From Vesta saturnalis (taxonomy: Eukaryota; Arthropoda; Insecta; Coleoptera; Lampyridae), in the NCBI GenBank assembly GCA_036346205.1, contig JARFJB010001817.1, positions 1,044,001-1,108,000 on the forward strand: a DNA stretch of 64,000 nucleotides, in the 5' to 3' direction. Positions 22,491 through 32,317 of the stretch are shown piece by piece; the first letter of the stretch is position 1, and each line of letters begins with the position of its first letter. The translations under genes were made by a program, and so were the position numbers. The notes under the pieces are model-generated. The model was not told where the DNA came from, ran no database searches, and saw only the letters and a list, made by a program, of their open reading frames with translations.

Positions 22491-23297
22491 CATATTTTTC
22501 TAATTATGGTATCGAAAATGATTACCTGGATAAATTAACAACTGCAACAAGACTAATAATTTCTGATATATGTGACATTTTCGTATTAATCATAGCCTAC
22601 TTGATTTCAGCTGGTAACTTATTTAATATATTAACTACTGTGTAACTGTAAGAGTGTTAAACTATACCTAATATGGTTATTCTTGAGTAATTTTCATAAT
22701 ATGTGATACACATATCATATTTCCAAAATTTGTTTGCTAATATATATTGTTTCATAAAAGTTATCGAATAGCAAGTTTTACTGATACTTCAATTTTTATG
22801 TAGCGAAATTTTACCAGCCTAATTGAAGTTTGACAAAAAATGTTCACCGTTTACACGTTTCTTAAGATATCTCGGGATAGAAACAAGGTATCGACATACG
22901 GTTTTCGCCATTTTGTTGCTAATTTGGTCTACTTCCATTTAATATTTTCCCAAGAGAGCTAGATTTCTAAAAAAAAACAAAAAAAAACAAATGATGTCCT
23001 CTAATCTGCACGTTACTTATTAAATTGCGTTGAGTATATAACACTTACATTAGTGGAAAAGAGCTCTTTTCAACAAGAATAAGTTTGCGAATATCGATTA
23101 AATAGGCAAATTTTGTAAAGCTTGGCTTTTTAAAATTTTGGTATTCAATTACGCCCTCTAGCGGTGGACCTACAGTTCTATAAATATATTCCAGGTGATT
23201 TTCAAGGCCACTTTTGTTATAAAAATTTTTTTCCCAAAGCTGTACTACAATCCGATCTCAAGATATGGCCGACGGCCGTTCTTATTTGCTCACCTGG

Positions 23298-23869
23298 TAC
23301 AATTACACAGGTCGACAAGGTTTCTATAAGTATGAACTGTTTAGCCGTGTTTTATTGTTTTTGGAGTGCTGATTTCAAATCTGGATTTAGAAAATTGCGA
23401 CGTCAGATTTTTAAGTTATGGATCAACAAACTTTGAAAAAGGCAAAAATTAAAATAAATTTGGGTACAAATATTTAAGTTGCTGTGGTTGGTAGTACTGC
23501 TTATCTTTTGGCGCTTAAAATTGGAGTGGAATTTCAGTCAATCTTCATTTGTTGATTGTGTTGTTTGCGGTTACTACTCTACATTTTTTTTATCAAATTA
23601 ATAAAAGTGTAATCTAACATGGTAATATTTAATAAATATTTTTATTTAACATAAAATAAATACAATATTGTGTTAAATACAAAAATTTTAATTTGCCGAT
23701 CAATTATATTTTATTAATGTTATTAAAAAATTACGGAACAATAGAAAACTATACGTCCTGTAGGATATTTATTGTTATATTCGAATCACATCAAAATTAA
23801 TAAAAATTAACCTATTTCATCAATGATATTAAAAAAAAACATGTTAAAATTTGTTGCCCTGTGTTATTA
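23298..23869. other. No gene recognised
   Basis: Very AT-rich flank between the DD41D element and hAT element 3, probably including hAT 3' untranslated or terminal sequence; no end could be fixed. Confidence 0.5.
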
Positions 23870-24297
23870 TTTTTAGTACATAACTTTTCTGCTTTTAGAT
23901 GTAGCATATTTATCTATAACATTATCAAATGTTATATTACGTAAAACATCATTTTCTATAAACTAAAGCTTCCTGTCCGATACTACTTAAATAATTTTTA
24001 ATTCTTTTCAAAACTGAAAAACTTCGTTCTCCACCGGCATTACATACTAGTAATGTTAAAAAAAAATTTTCTAAATGGTTTCAACATTAGGAAATGTTGA
24101 TATAAGCCCATCGATTATTGTTTTGTACATTTTAAGAGGACAAGTAATATTTAAAAATTAAAGAAATGATGGAGACTTCATCACTGAAATATGTTACATT
24201 TATACCATTTCTATATTGTTTTGCTAAATTTGTAATGAGTGCATTTATATCTTGATTTGTCATACTATGATTAAAAAATTTTTGAAAATTATTAAAG
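23870..24297 (-). pseudogene. hAT transposase C-terminal segment (element 3)
   Basis: The frame 24132-24297 ('FNNFQKFFNHSMTNQDINAL', 'ISLIFKYYLSS') leads, after frameshifts, into 'GGERSFSVLKRIKNYLSS' near 24035-23985 and 'NDVLRNITFDNVIDKYATSK' near 23965-23905. This is the C-terminal dimerisation region of ZMYM1-like hAT transposases. It completes the segments at 25087-25887 and 29019-30114; a pogo-like element interrupts it at about 24298. Confidence 0.75.
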
Positions 24298-25083
24298 ATC
24301 TCCTTTGATTTGGTTAGCTTCAGCAAACTGAAATGCAATTCGTCGAATATCTGCCGTTGAAAGTCCATAAAACAGTTTTTCTAAATGTATTATATGTTCA
24401 CACAGTTCCATTTCCATTTGTGCAGTATACACAGGCTTGAACCTGCCAAGGCTTGTAACTGGATTGATCCCCTGACGACTTATCCGTGTGTGTATGCTCG
24501 TTCTCGGAACATTGAAGACCACACTAGCTCTCTTGATTGACATCTCCTTATTCTGAATAGCTTCTAAGGCACGTTGCATAGCGTCTTCTGAATATGACCC
24601 TTTTTTGGTCTTACGCACGTAGTTACGGACCATTTTCCACCTGCAAAAAAAAACAAATTATTTATATTCTAAACTACTGTGGGGCAAGTGAGTCACGGTC
24701 GAGTCTCACTTGCCCCAAAGTGACAATAAAATAAAAAGAAATAAATCAAAGAAGAACAGATACATTTGGCAACATTGTAAATATCGGCCGGTATTGCATA
24801 CAAATAAGGTTATGTCACGCCCATGATGAAATAGCATGACACTTACTTTAAGTTATGAAAAATCCTTACGTAATTTACCTTAAATATAATATAACAAAAC
24901 GTAAAATAAAAAATATTCATATTTACCTTAATTTTACTAATTTTCATCTAATTTTTTATCAGCAACACGCACCTGTTGATACAATTATAAACTGCACTGA
25001 CCGTTATCGGCTATGATGCCGGTTTTATGAATTATTCCGAAAGACTCACGTGCCCCCTATGACTCACTTGCCCCACTCTTCCC
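24298..25083 (-). mobile_element. pogo/Tigger-like element, 3' part deleted, inserted in hAT element 3
   Basis: The right end reads gactcacttgccccactcttccc next to TA (25084-25085). The unit ggggcaagtgagtc or its inverse occurs four times (24681-24694, 24701-24716, 25043-25056, 25061-25074), as expected for terminal and subterminal transposase-binding sites. The transposase begins at 24633 and runs off into hAT sequence near 24300, so the 3' part and its terminal repeat are gone. Confidence 0.65.
24300..24633 (-). pseudogene. pogo-like transposase N-terminus (psq/CENP-B type HTH)
   Basis: The frame starts 'MVRNYVRKTKKGSYSEDAMQ' and contains 'AIQNKEMSIKRASVVFNVPR' with 'TSIHTRIS', the pipsqueak-type helix-turn-helix of pogo/Tigger/Jerky transposases, then 'MEMELCEHIIHLEKLFYGLS', the start of the CENP-B-like second HTH. 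It ends abruptly after about 110 residues at 'FAEANQIK', where hAT sequence begins. The DDE domain is absent. The N-terminal frame is intact, so a short DNA-binding protein could be made, but there is no sign that it is. Confidence 0.8.
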
Positions 25084-25086
25084 TAT

Positions 25087-25887
25087 AGATAGTCCTTCGG
25101 GTAGAAGGACGTTTCCTAATTTTTCCGATTTTTTTTTATTAATTGCATTCACCGTTAACAAATTAGCTTCCTGTTCAATAATTTGGAAATTATAATTTTA
25201 TTAAATAAAAAATTCACATAAAGAATGTAACAGATTCATGCATTGCCATAAATTTGTTTCAACGTTTTGTAATGTACTATTATTTATTCTTTGTAGCAGT
25301 TTATCCCATAAAACGGTTAGTAATGCCATCTCATATTCATCAAAAAACTTAGCCAGTTTTTTTGCTTCTAATTTAGTAATCGGCGTTTCATGATAAACTT
25401 TACTAATTATAATAAGGATATTCTTAATATTTTTATAATTGAATCGTAAAGCGGAAACTGCGTCAGCTCTTGCTGACCATCTTGTATCACATATTTTTTC
25501 TATGTGTCTAGATTTTAAATCACTAAAATTGTTAATTAGTCTATTCCATCGCTTTGTCGATGCAGAAAAAAAAACATAAATATTTTGAAGAAATGAAGGA
25601 ATAAACGTAGCCGATTCGTTTAATATTTTTATTCTGGCTTGCAAACCTGTGTACTTGCCAGCCATATTAGCGGCATTATTGTAGGTTTGACCTCGACATT
25701 TTTTTATATTTACAGACAAAGCATTTAACGTTTCTAAAACCACGTTTTCAAGATAGTAAGAATCATGTTTTCAATTTGCAAGAATCCAAAAAATCGTTCC
25801 TTGATTTCTCCCTCACCGTTAACATATCTTAATATAAATGTTTGATCGACATGTGCCACGTCTGGTGTAGAATCAACAATTATCGAA
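25087..25887 (-). pseudogene. hAT transposase central segment (element 3)
   Basis: Reading from 25887 down: 'YSIIVDSTPDVAHVDQTFIL' and 'RYVNGEGEIKERFFGFL' (start of the catalytic fold with a conserved D), a frame change near 25740, then 'LNALSVNIKKCRGQTYNNAA', 'NMAGKYTGLQARIK', 'NIYVFFSASTKRWNRLI', 'CDTRWSARADAVSALRF' and, after a stop near 25201, 'NYNFQIIEQEANLL'. These are the successive blocks of DUF4371 hAT transposases. Removing the Harbinger element joins 'ALY' of the 29019 segment to 'YSIIVDS' in frame. Confidence 0.85.
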
Positions 25888-26051
25888 TAAAGCCGCGTAA
25901 TGTCAGCAGAGTAGTGAAAGAAGAATGGAAACGAACTGATACGAAAGGCGTCACGATTGTGAGCAAGAAAATCAAACTTGTTTGATATTTCACGAACCAA
26001 ATCCGTAGATTCAGTCGTGAAAAAGCAGCCTCCCGTTGAAAGTGTAACAAA

Positions 26052-28266
26052 ATGGCGGGTGGAAATCTACGAATGAGCGACGCAGAAACAGAAATAAACC
26101 TTCACTATGGGACCCTACATATGACGGGATATAAAAAAAAGGGAAACGCGCGCTGCAACAGCCCAACGAATTGCAGAAGCTTTATATTTCCCAGATTTTA
26201 CAGCCTCGCACGTAATCACTAAATTTAAAAATTTACGAAGTTCGTACGGTCAAGAACTTAAAAAAATACTCGCAAGTACAAATAGTGATATTTCTACTGA
26301 AGATATACATATACCAAAAGTAGTATGGTTTAAAGAAATGGACGCATTTCTAAGGCCCCATGTAAAGTCGCGAGCTACACAGTCCAATTTGGTAAGTAAG
26401 AAATAATTAATAATTCTAAAATCTATTTTTTATTGCTACAGGTTGTTTCCTAACCATTTCTTAAGTTTTTGTAAGAATCAAGATCATATAATTGTATAAG
26501 TATATTGAAGAAACAACCTGTGTTGTGTGATAAAATGTACATAGCCTATTATTCTATCATTCGCCACTGCCATGGAACGGCTCATTCTCCATTGAAATAG
26601 GAACAAAATTGGTCACGTTTCTGAGACGCCACTCGGGCCGGATTTCTATTGTGTTATCTTTCCTGCATGGGCAAAAGGCCACCATATTGTGCATCTCTCC
26701 AGTTGCCCGGTGCATGAAAATGATTGAAATCGTCCTCGTCCACAAGGCCAGGATTAATATAGGCATTATTCTTCCTCTTCCGTAACCAGTTATGTAAGGA
26801 GCAACAAGCCATAACAATATTGTCAACCTCGTCTGGCTTGAGGTCGATAGGTCTCTTAAATATTTGAAATTTACTAACTAAAATACCGAAGGCATTTTTC
26901 GAAATTCGTCTCGCCCTCGATAAATGATAATTAAAGATTTTTTCTTCTCGCGTTAAATTCCGTTTACTATATGGTTTTAAAAGATATGGTTTTAAAGGGA
27001 AGGCATCGTCGCCAACTATCACCGCATCTAGCGGTATATCCAATAAATTGTGTTCTAGCGCTTCAAATAACGAACTGTTGGCAAAAACGCCACCGTCTGA
27101 AGCTCCCCCTTTCGGTTCTACATCGACGTATGTGAAACAATAGTCGTTGTCCACCAACGCGAGCAAAATAATGCTGTGATCCTTTTTGTAGTTGAAATAA
27201 TCACTTCTAGGTGGGGCTTTTATCACTATGTTTCCCGTCAATTGCTCCGATGCAAGACGGAAAATTTCATTTATTTTTAAATCCAGCCTCTGTGTAATTC
27301 CACTCTAGCCGGAACCTGAAAAATAATATAACCCACTCCAATATTTATTTACCTACCATTCATTTATTTTAATTACTTTTGAATGGCAGGGTTGTGGTCA
27401 AATGTTATTTTTCAAAAAACAAAGTTTTTGCTTCATATACTTCCCTTCGGAAATGTACTTCTTTCGTCAAGGACTACAATATGCAAACGATAAAAAATGT
27501 TACGAAAAAAATTCAAATTTATTTTCACTTACATGAACTTAATGTTCAACTTGTAGACAAAGATAATAAATTATACAGACTAGGATTAAAAAAACATAAG
27601 AAATATAGAATAGTTTTATATTGTAATACTTCACGAAGGACATAAACATTTTCGACATCTTTTATATTTAGCAAAGAAGACTTTTTCTTTACAATATTAT
27701 TTCATTATACAACCCTGCGATTCAAAACCAATTTTAAAAAACAGAGCCTCGAAATATTTAAGTTTATTTATTTATTACTTTATTTAGTCCAGGGTATCAC
27801 AGGAGTCCATAGAGACAAACGTAGATGATGATGACGGTGAAGACCCGCAAAGTGAGATTCAATTTTAACAGGCGGATGTAGTTACAGATTCTTCCACACA
27901 ACCGGGACCTTCAACTGAGCAACCTAGATTTTCTGGCCACAAGCTAAACACTTTACCGAGCTTCAGTCTCCAAATACTGCACGAGATGTGGAAAATGAAA
28001 GACCTGAGATACTTATGTCCGCAATGGACAAATTAGGCAAAATTTCAGTGAGAACTACAGCTAACAAAATGATAATTTGATCATTTTAGAAAATACCTAG
28101 CTTCTCTTTTACGGACTCTTCCTATTGAACAGGCTTTAAGGCTGCAGCAAGAAATGATTACCCGTGTAGTAAATGCCCACATGTCGAGTTCCATTTCATC
28201 ACCATCGCCATCCAACGATCAGAGTCAGGGTGATCACGATTTTTCTCCACAAAGTGAGGATACATA
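26052..28266 (+). pseudogene. Harbinger MADF-BESS DNA-binding protein, two exons
   Basis: Exon 1 (about 26052-26391) reads through a frameshift as a MADF domain: 'LWDPTYDG', 'ATAQRIAEALYFPDF', 'VITKFKNLRSSYGQELKK', 'VVWFKEMDAFLRPH'. It ends at a GTAAGT donor (26392). Exon 2 starts after an AG at 27787 and joins in frame ('QSNL' + 'SRVSQESIETNVDDDDGED'), shows an in-frame stop at 27866-27868, continues in frame as 'QADVVTDSSTQPGPSTEQP', and ends with a BESS-like motif 'KYLASLLRTLPIEQALRLQQ'. In Harbinger elements this second protein helps the nuclease bind DNA and enter the nucleus. The intron contains the nuclease's main exon on the other strand. At least two frameshifts and one stop, so inactive. 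Confidence 0.75.
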
Positions 28267-28790
28267 GATGGACAGTTACACTCAAAACAACTAAATCATA
28301 ATTAAGATATACTTAATAAATGTTTGTCATAACAAACAGTTCTCGAAGGGGTTTTTTATGTTTCTCATTAAATATTATTACCGCAATGTGTTTCCTTAAT
28401 ATTTATTAGTACTTACCTTGCTCCACGTCTCCAACGCAGCTATTATACCGTCCAGAACTTCAACTAAGAATTTGCTTATTGTTGATTTCGAAATTTTAAA
28501 AAAGGGTTCCAAACTCTTAAAGCTATCGCCTGTGGTTAAGTAACGCAGGGTTATCATAAGTTTTATTTTGGATGGTATTGCTTCCCTCATACTTGTATCT
28601 GTTTTTTGTATCGATGTTTATACCCGTTCCAATAGAAAGACAAAGTCGTCTTCAGACATCCTTAGTAAATCTTTAAAATCCTCTGAGTAGCTGTATTGCA
28701 ACTCCTGATCAACAAAATACGTTGCTCCGGACTGATTTCTGAATTTTAATCCATTCTCTCACCCACCATCTGCGACGTTTCTTTTTTTTT
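26655..28790 (-). pseudogene. HARBI1-like nuclease of the Harbinger element, two exons
   Basis: Exon 1 (about 28790-28413) reads 'RRRWWVREW', 'DLLRMSEDDFVFLLERV', 'MREAIPSKIKLMITLRYLTT', 'FKISKSTISKFLVEVLDGII', ending at a GTAAGT donor. Exon 2 begins after a TTTTTCAG near 27322 with 'EWNYTEAGFKNK', a TGA, 'NFPSCIGAIDGKH' (first D), a frameshift, then an open frame to 26655: 'SIILLALVDNDYCFTYVDVE' , 'GGASDGGVFANSSLF' (second D), 'IVGDDAFPLKPYLLKPYSKR', 'NYHLSRARRISKNAFGILVS' (E region) and 'VMACCSLHNWLRK'. Domain order and lengths match HARBI1. Two frameshifts and two stops, so inactive, yet close to intact. Confidence 0.8.
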
Positions 28791-29018
28791 CATCACTACA
28801 GTACGATTGATAAGTTGTGATACGATATAATGTCCTAATATTTTGCACACCACTGCACAACCTTGTGCTATCAACGAAGCTATATTGAAGACCGGCACTT
28901 TTGCCGTGTAAACAGCATACGATCGTGGGATGATTTTCGTATTTCACGAATGTTTACGCGTGGTCCACTAAAGCGTGAGCCACGAGCGTGCTTCGCTACC
29001 CGTGTCAACCCGGCTTAA

Positions 29019-30114
29019 TATAAAGCTTGCTGAACTTCTGAAATTAAAATGTTTTTAACTTCGGCTACCATTATATTAATAAATTCGTCATATACTGTGT
29101 GTTATAAATAATTGACTCTACCACTTCCAACATTGTCATATCTCTCGAAATGATTTTTCAGAAAATCATCAAATTGAGCTAGATATTCTATACATGTTTT
29201 AAAATTACATTTTCTTTGTGAGTAAACATCTTCTCTATGTCCCCTAAACGCTAAACCCAAACTAGCTAACAATTTTACTGTGACCACAATTCTTTTTAAA
29301 ACTTCCCGCCAATATTTTTGTTCGGTATCAATTCGTTGCATTATTTGGGTATTAATACGCCCTGTTACCGATAATCTTTTTTTCAACGTTAACATTGAAA
29401 AAATATGTTCTTTTGAAGATTCGTGTTCTTTTAATGCGCGATTAAGGTTTTTCCAATCATTGTAACCCGTTATAAATTTAGTATTAGTACGCATAAAAAG
29501 TTTATGAACGTAACAGTACATGCACTTATTAGTGTCAGAAAAAAATTAACCATTCTCGATATTCTTTTGTAGCATTAGCCTTTAAATAATAAAAATGCGT
29601 ATTGGAAATATTTCTATAGTAAGTCCTATTTTTATCCTTGTATTCAGTTTTTAATGTTGTTATATCTCCCACATTGCACGCTTATTAATTATGTAATAAT
29701 CTACCATTTTTTCTAAGATATATAATGGCCATACTGCAATATCATAAGGAAAATTAGATTGTTGCTGTGGTTTATTTCTTTCGGTCCCGGGGTTGGATTG
29801 CTGCTGTTGATGTTGATTTTCGTAGTCACTTTCTATTTCTGCACGTACTTCTTTTTGTTCTTCTGATCGCTGCTGACTTTCCTCGTCATTTTCTATTTCT
29901 GCACGTACCTCTTGTTGTTCTTCTGTCTTATTTGTCCATTCTTCAATTTCTTTTCCAACGCGTTCTTCATTTTCTTCCGTGTCTATGTTCATTTCTTTTG
30001 TTTTATTATCGAAAGGTGTTAGAAATGATTTTACAGAGTTTTTTTTAGTGAGAACGCTTTGCTGCCTCTCTTTTCATTTTTTCAGCTCCTGACATGTAAG
30101 TTCGCTTCATGTCT
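29019..30114 (-). pseudogene. hAT transposase N-terminal segment (element 3), ZMYM1-like
   Basis: Starts about 30114 with 'MKRTYMSGAEKMKREAAKRS', the usual start of this group. It is followed by an acidic, glutamine-rich stretch (frame 29992-29660, with a repeated 'EQxEVRAEIE' unit), then 'SNTHFYYLKANATKEYREWL', 'CYVHKLF', 'NDWKNLNRALKEHESSKEH' (TTF-type zinc finger with C and H residues), and the DUF4371 region 'TVKLLASLGLAFRGHREDVY', 'DFLKNHFERYDNVGSGRVNY'. It ends at the Harbinger target site (29018). Frameshifts near 30060 and 29530-29660 and a stop near 29100. Confidence 0.85.
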
Positions 30115-30843
30115 AAAATATTAAAAATTATTTTTACAAAATTTGTTTTCGTTCATATGTGAATATCGCAAAAAATTGACAACAATTACAATTTTGCATC
30201 GAAAAGATGTAATAAATTTTATTCATAAAAACAATTTATTATTTTTTATTTTTATTTGTTAAGAATTAATTTATCATTGCCAGTTACAGTTGCTTCTGTT
30301 CTGCTAAAACGAGTTTTCCTGAATCTAATTTTATTGTTTTAAATATGAGTTCGGTAATCCCTTAATTAATTTACTTGGCTAATTGGGAAAACAAAAAACA
30401 GCATTACGTAAATGGAAACCACGTAAATAGAGGCATGAAAAGCATGTTGAATGTTTATATTACCGACATTTTTGGTATTTATTCCCAAAAAGGAATACAC
30501 GACCACACGACAGTTTACTTGCGTTTCATGAACAGTCTCAATAATGTTTTCAAAAGAGAGCCTCTCGCGCGCCATACAGTACAACCGAATTTGAGCGTGG
30601 GGATGAATTCTTGCGCAGAGAGAGTAAGTATTCGGATTGAAAAGAGAAACCGATTTCAATTAAGATTATACAATATGCGTTAAGTTTTTCTTATTTATTA
30701 AACATTAATGCTTACAGTTTTAGTAACTTACAGTTAGCAATTAATTTATAAACAACTTTTAGTTGTTTTATTATAAGTTTTTGTTCAAAAGTAAATATGT
30801 AATTAAAAATTATTAATTTTATTAAATACATAAATAAAAAGTT
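30115..30843. other. No gene recognised
   Basis: AT-rich. Two overlapping open frames (30375-30683 plus, 30366-30659 minus) show no family resemblance and are probably accidental. The T run at 30837-30843 region serves as a likely Pol III stop for the adjacent tRNA. Confidence 0.5.
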
Positions 30844-30917
30844 TACCTCGAGTAGGATTTGAACCTACGACCTGTACTTTGCTACAGTACCGCTCTAATC
30901 AACTGCGCCATCGAAGT
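30844..30917 (-). tRNA. tRNA or tRNA-like gene, best-fold anticodon AGC
   Basis: On the minus strand a 74-nt cloverleaf forms: acceptor ACTTCGA/TCGAGGT (seven pairs, one G-T), D arm with AGTTGATTAGA, anticodon stem GTACT/AGTAC, T arm GTAGG-TTCAAAT-CCTAC, discriminator A. Internal promoter boxes A (TGGCGCAGTTGATTAGA) and B (GGTTCAAATCC) are present and a TTTTT terminator follows within ten bases. The loop GTAGCAA gives anticodon AGC (Ala), but the body resembles tRNA-Tyr and lacks the usual Ala start, so identity is uncertain. Its 5' end directly abuts a Crypton fragment. Confidence 0.65.
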
Positions 30918-31605
30918 ACAAACCCCAATTGATATGTTTTGGACACAAGTTCACATATCTCCTGTACAATTCAATCTCATTAATTCCTCTCATTTCCGTC
31001 ATAACGGTGAATATACGCTACTTCCTTGTCTTAGGGTCATGGAGGGTGACAACCAAAATAGAGCCGGTATCCTCGATATCACTCACAGTTGTCTTTCTTA
31101 GCTCCTCACTACGACATGCCCCTTACAGACCGAAAATTAACGCCACTTTAATCATAAGAAAAGTATCGCCAGGCGCTTCTGTGAAAAATTTAGACACAAT
31201 TTTTGATTTTTTTGCTTCATAACCCTCACTTTGGCGCTTTAAATATAACTGTAACTTTCCATAATTCGATATATCGACGTTTTCTTTCACTCTCAACGTA
31301 CTTTTCAACATGGAATATGTTGACCACAGCGTAGAACATTTCTGTCTTTCAGCCTGCAATCAAATATAAAGATAAAACTTAAAATAAATAAATAAATGTA
31401 TTCAGGAAAACTAACCTTTTCATGAAAAAAAGCAAGCATAACTTCTTCGATATCCCTTACATTCTTTGAAGTCCTCTAAGAATTGAAAATATTGCAGGTC
31501 TTCTCATATTTTTCTCGTGATCTCAAGGGTAATAAACTAGCAACAGCTTCAAGCGCTAATGCCGATATTTCAGGGTGATTTTCATTATTTATTTTCATTT
31601 TCACG
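30918..31605 (-). pseudogene. Crypton tyrosine recombinase, truncated
   Basis: Exon 1 (about 31605-31413) reads 'MKINNENHPEISALALEAVA', 'LPLRSREKYEK', 'DIEEVMLAFFHEK' with one TAG. A short intron (GTTAGT ... TTGCAG, about 31412-31356) leads to exon 2: 'STLWSTYSMLKSTLRVKENV', 'YLKRQSEGYEAKKSKIVSKF', 'FLMIKVALIFGL', stop, 'GACRSEELRKTTVSDIEDTG' (with the catalytic R) and 'TRK.RIFTVMTEMRGINEIE', 'LYRRYVNLCPKHINW'. This is the tyrosine recombinase of Crypton elements, which integrate by recombination rather than DDE chemistry. The reading ends at 30918, exactly where the tRNA begins, so the C-terminal catalytic H-R-Y part is missing. Three stops: inactive. Confidence 0.8.
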
Positions 31606-31926
31606 CGATAACACTTGACAAAATGTTTGTTTACCTATTTTTGTTTAGTTGCTGCAGTGATGGAAACGGCAATTTGATTCTCGTGATTGTCCTGTATTTT
31701 TTAAATAATTTCTTATAAAATGTAATCCATTTCCATTTAGTGTCCGAAAAAATTTTATGTATTATTCTTAAGGAAAAGTAGTTCTTTCCTCATCGCATTT
31801 CTAATCGCGGTTACGCTTCGTTTAGAAAGATCGCGAATCGTAAACAAAAACAATATTTTTCTTTACTTATAATAATACAAATAACTATTTGTTTTGTGAG
31901 TTTAAGAAAAATTTCTTGTTCTAAAG

Positions 31927-31930
<4 letters not shown>
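31606..31930. other. No gene recognised
   Basis: AT-rich spacer between the Crypton and a (TA)n tract; probably Crypton 5' flank. Confidence 0.5.

Positions 31931-31994
<64 letters not shown>
31931..31994. repeat. (TA)n microsatellite at LTR element's left border
   Basis: About 32 TA units that end exactly where the LTR starts; a matching tract follows the other LTR, so the element landed in a TA array. Confidence 0.95.
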
Positions 31995-31998
<4 letters not shown>

Positions 31999-32308
31999 TG
32001 TTTTATTGCAAATAAGATTTATTTAAAAATAAATTATTACAATTAAAAACTGAGACCTCACTAACTATACGTTAATATGAACTCTGCCTATTGTTATCAA
32101 TGCAGCGTCTTTTGTAACAATCATTAATTTACTTAAGATAACTAACATCTCTAAGAATTGATAAATTTACAATAATAACAAATATGTAAGTTGCCATGTG
32201 ATAATATTTTATGAGGCAATTAATATTTGATGTTTGACTATTGTTTACAGAATATGTTATACTAGCTATTTATATGATATATTATACAAAAATACGGAGA
32301 ATATAACT
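31995..32308 (-). repeat. 3' LTR of the env-only element
   Basis: Pairs with 33973-34293; differences are a handful of substitutions and small indels (for example 'ttaataatgata' in the right copy against 'ttatatgata' in the left), so the insertion is moderately old. Confidence 0.9.
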
Positions 32309-32317
32309 CCTTACCCC

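Larger units (their letters stand above)
19797..23297 (-). mobile_element. DD41D Tc1/mariner element 1 with long terminal inverted repeats
   Basis: The ends are inverted copies starting cggggtgagcaaataagaac (left) and ccaggtgagcaaataagaac (right), each next to TA (19795-19796, 23298-23299). The similarity continues for several hundred bases (landmarks 'agagggcgtaattgaatacc', 'gttatatactcaacgcaa', 'tagaaacaaggtatcgacat', 'cagcctaattgaag'), with about 120 bp extra in the left arm. The interior encodes a decayed DD41D transposase on the minus strand. Confidence 0.85.
25891..29015. mobile_element. PIF/Harbinger element inserted in hAT element 3
   Basis: Ends read TAA-agccgcgt (25888-25898) and, inverted, TTA-agccgggt (29018-29008), giving the 3-bp TWA-type target duplication typical of PIF/Harbinger and short inverted ends. 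Deleting 25891-29015 plus one TAA restores an uninterrupted hAT reading ('QQALY' + 'YSIIVDSTPD'). The 3125-bp element carries the two expected genes: a MADF/BESS DNA-binding protein on the plus strand and a HARBI1-like nuclease on the minus strand. Confidence 0.9.

Noticed and set aside
29767..30048. Leu/Phe-rich plus-strand open frame resembling a membrane protein
   Set aside because: It is the antisense of the acidic, Gln-rich N-terminal region of hAT element 3.
30844..30917. Intron-containing tRNA-Tyr(GTA)
   Set aside because: The sequence resembles tRNA-Tyr, but no intron fits and the GTA reading breaks the anticodon stem; AGC gives five perfect pairs.
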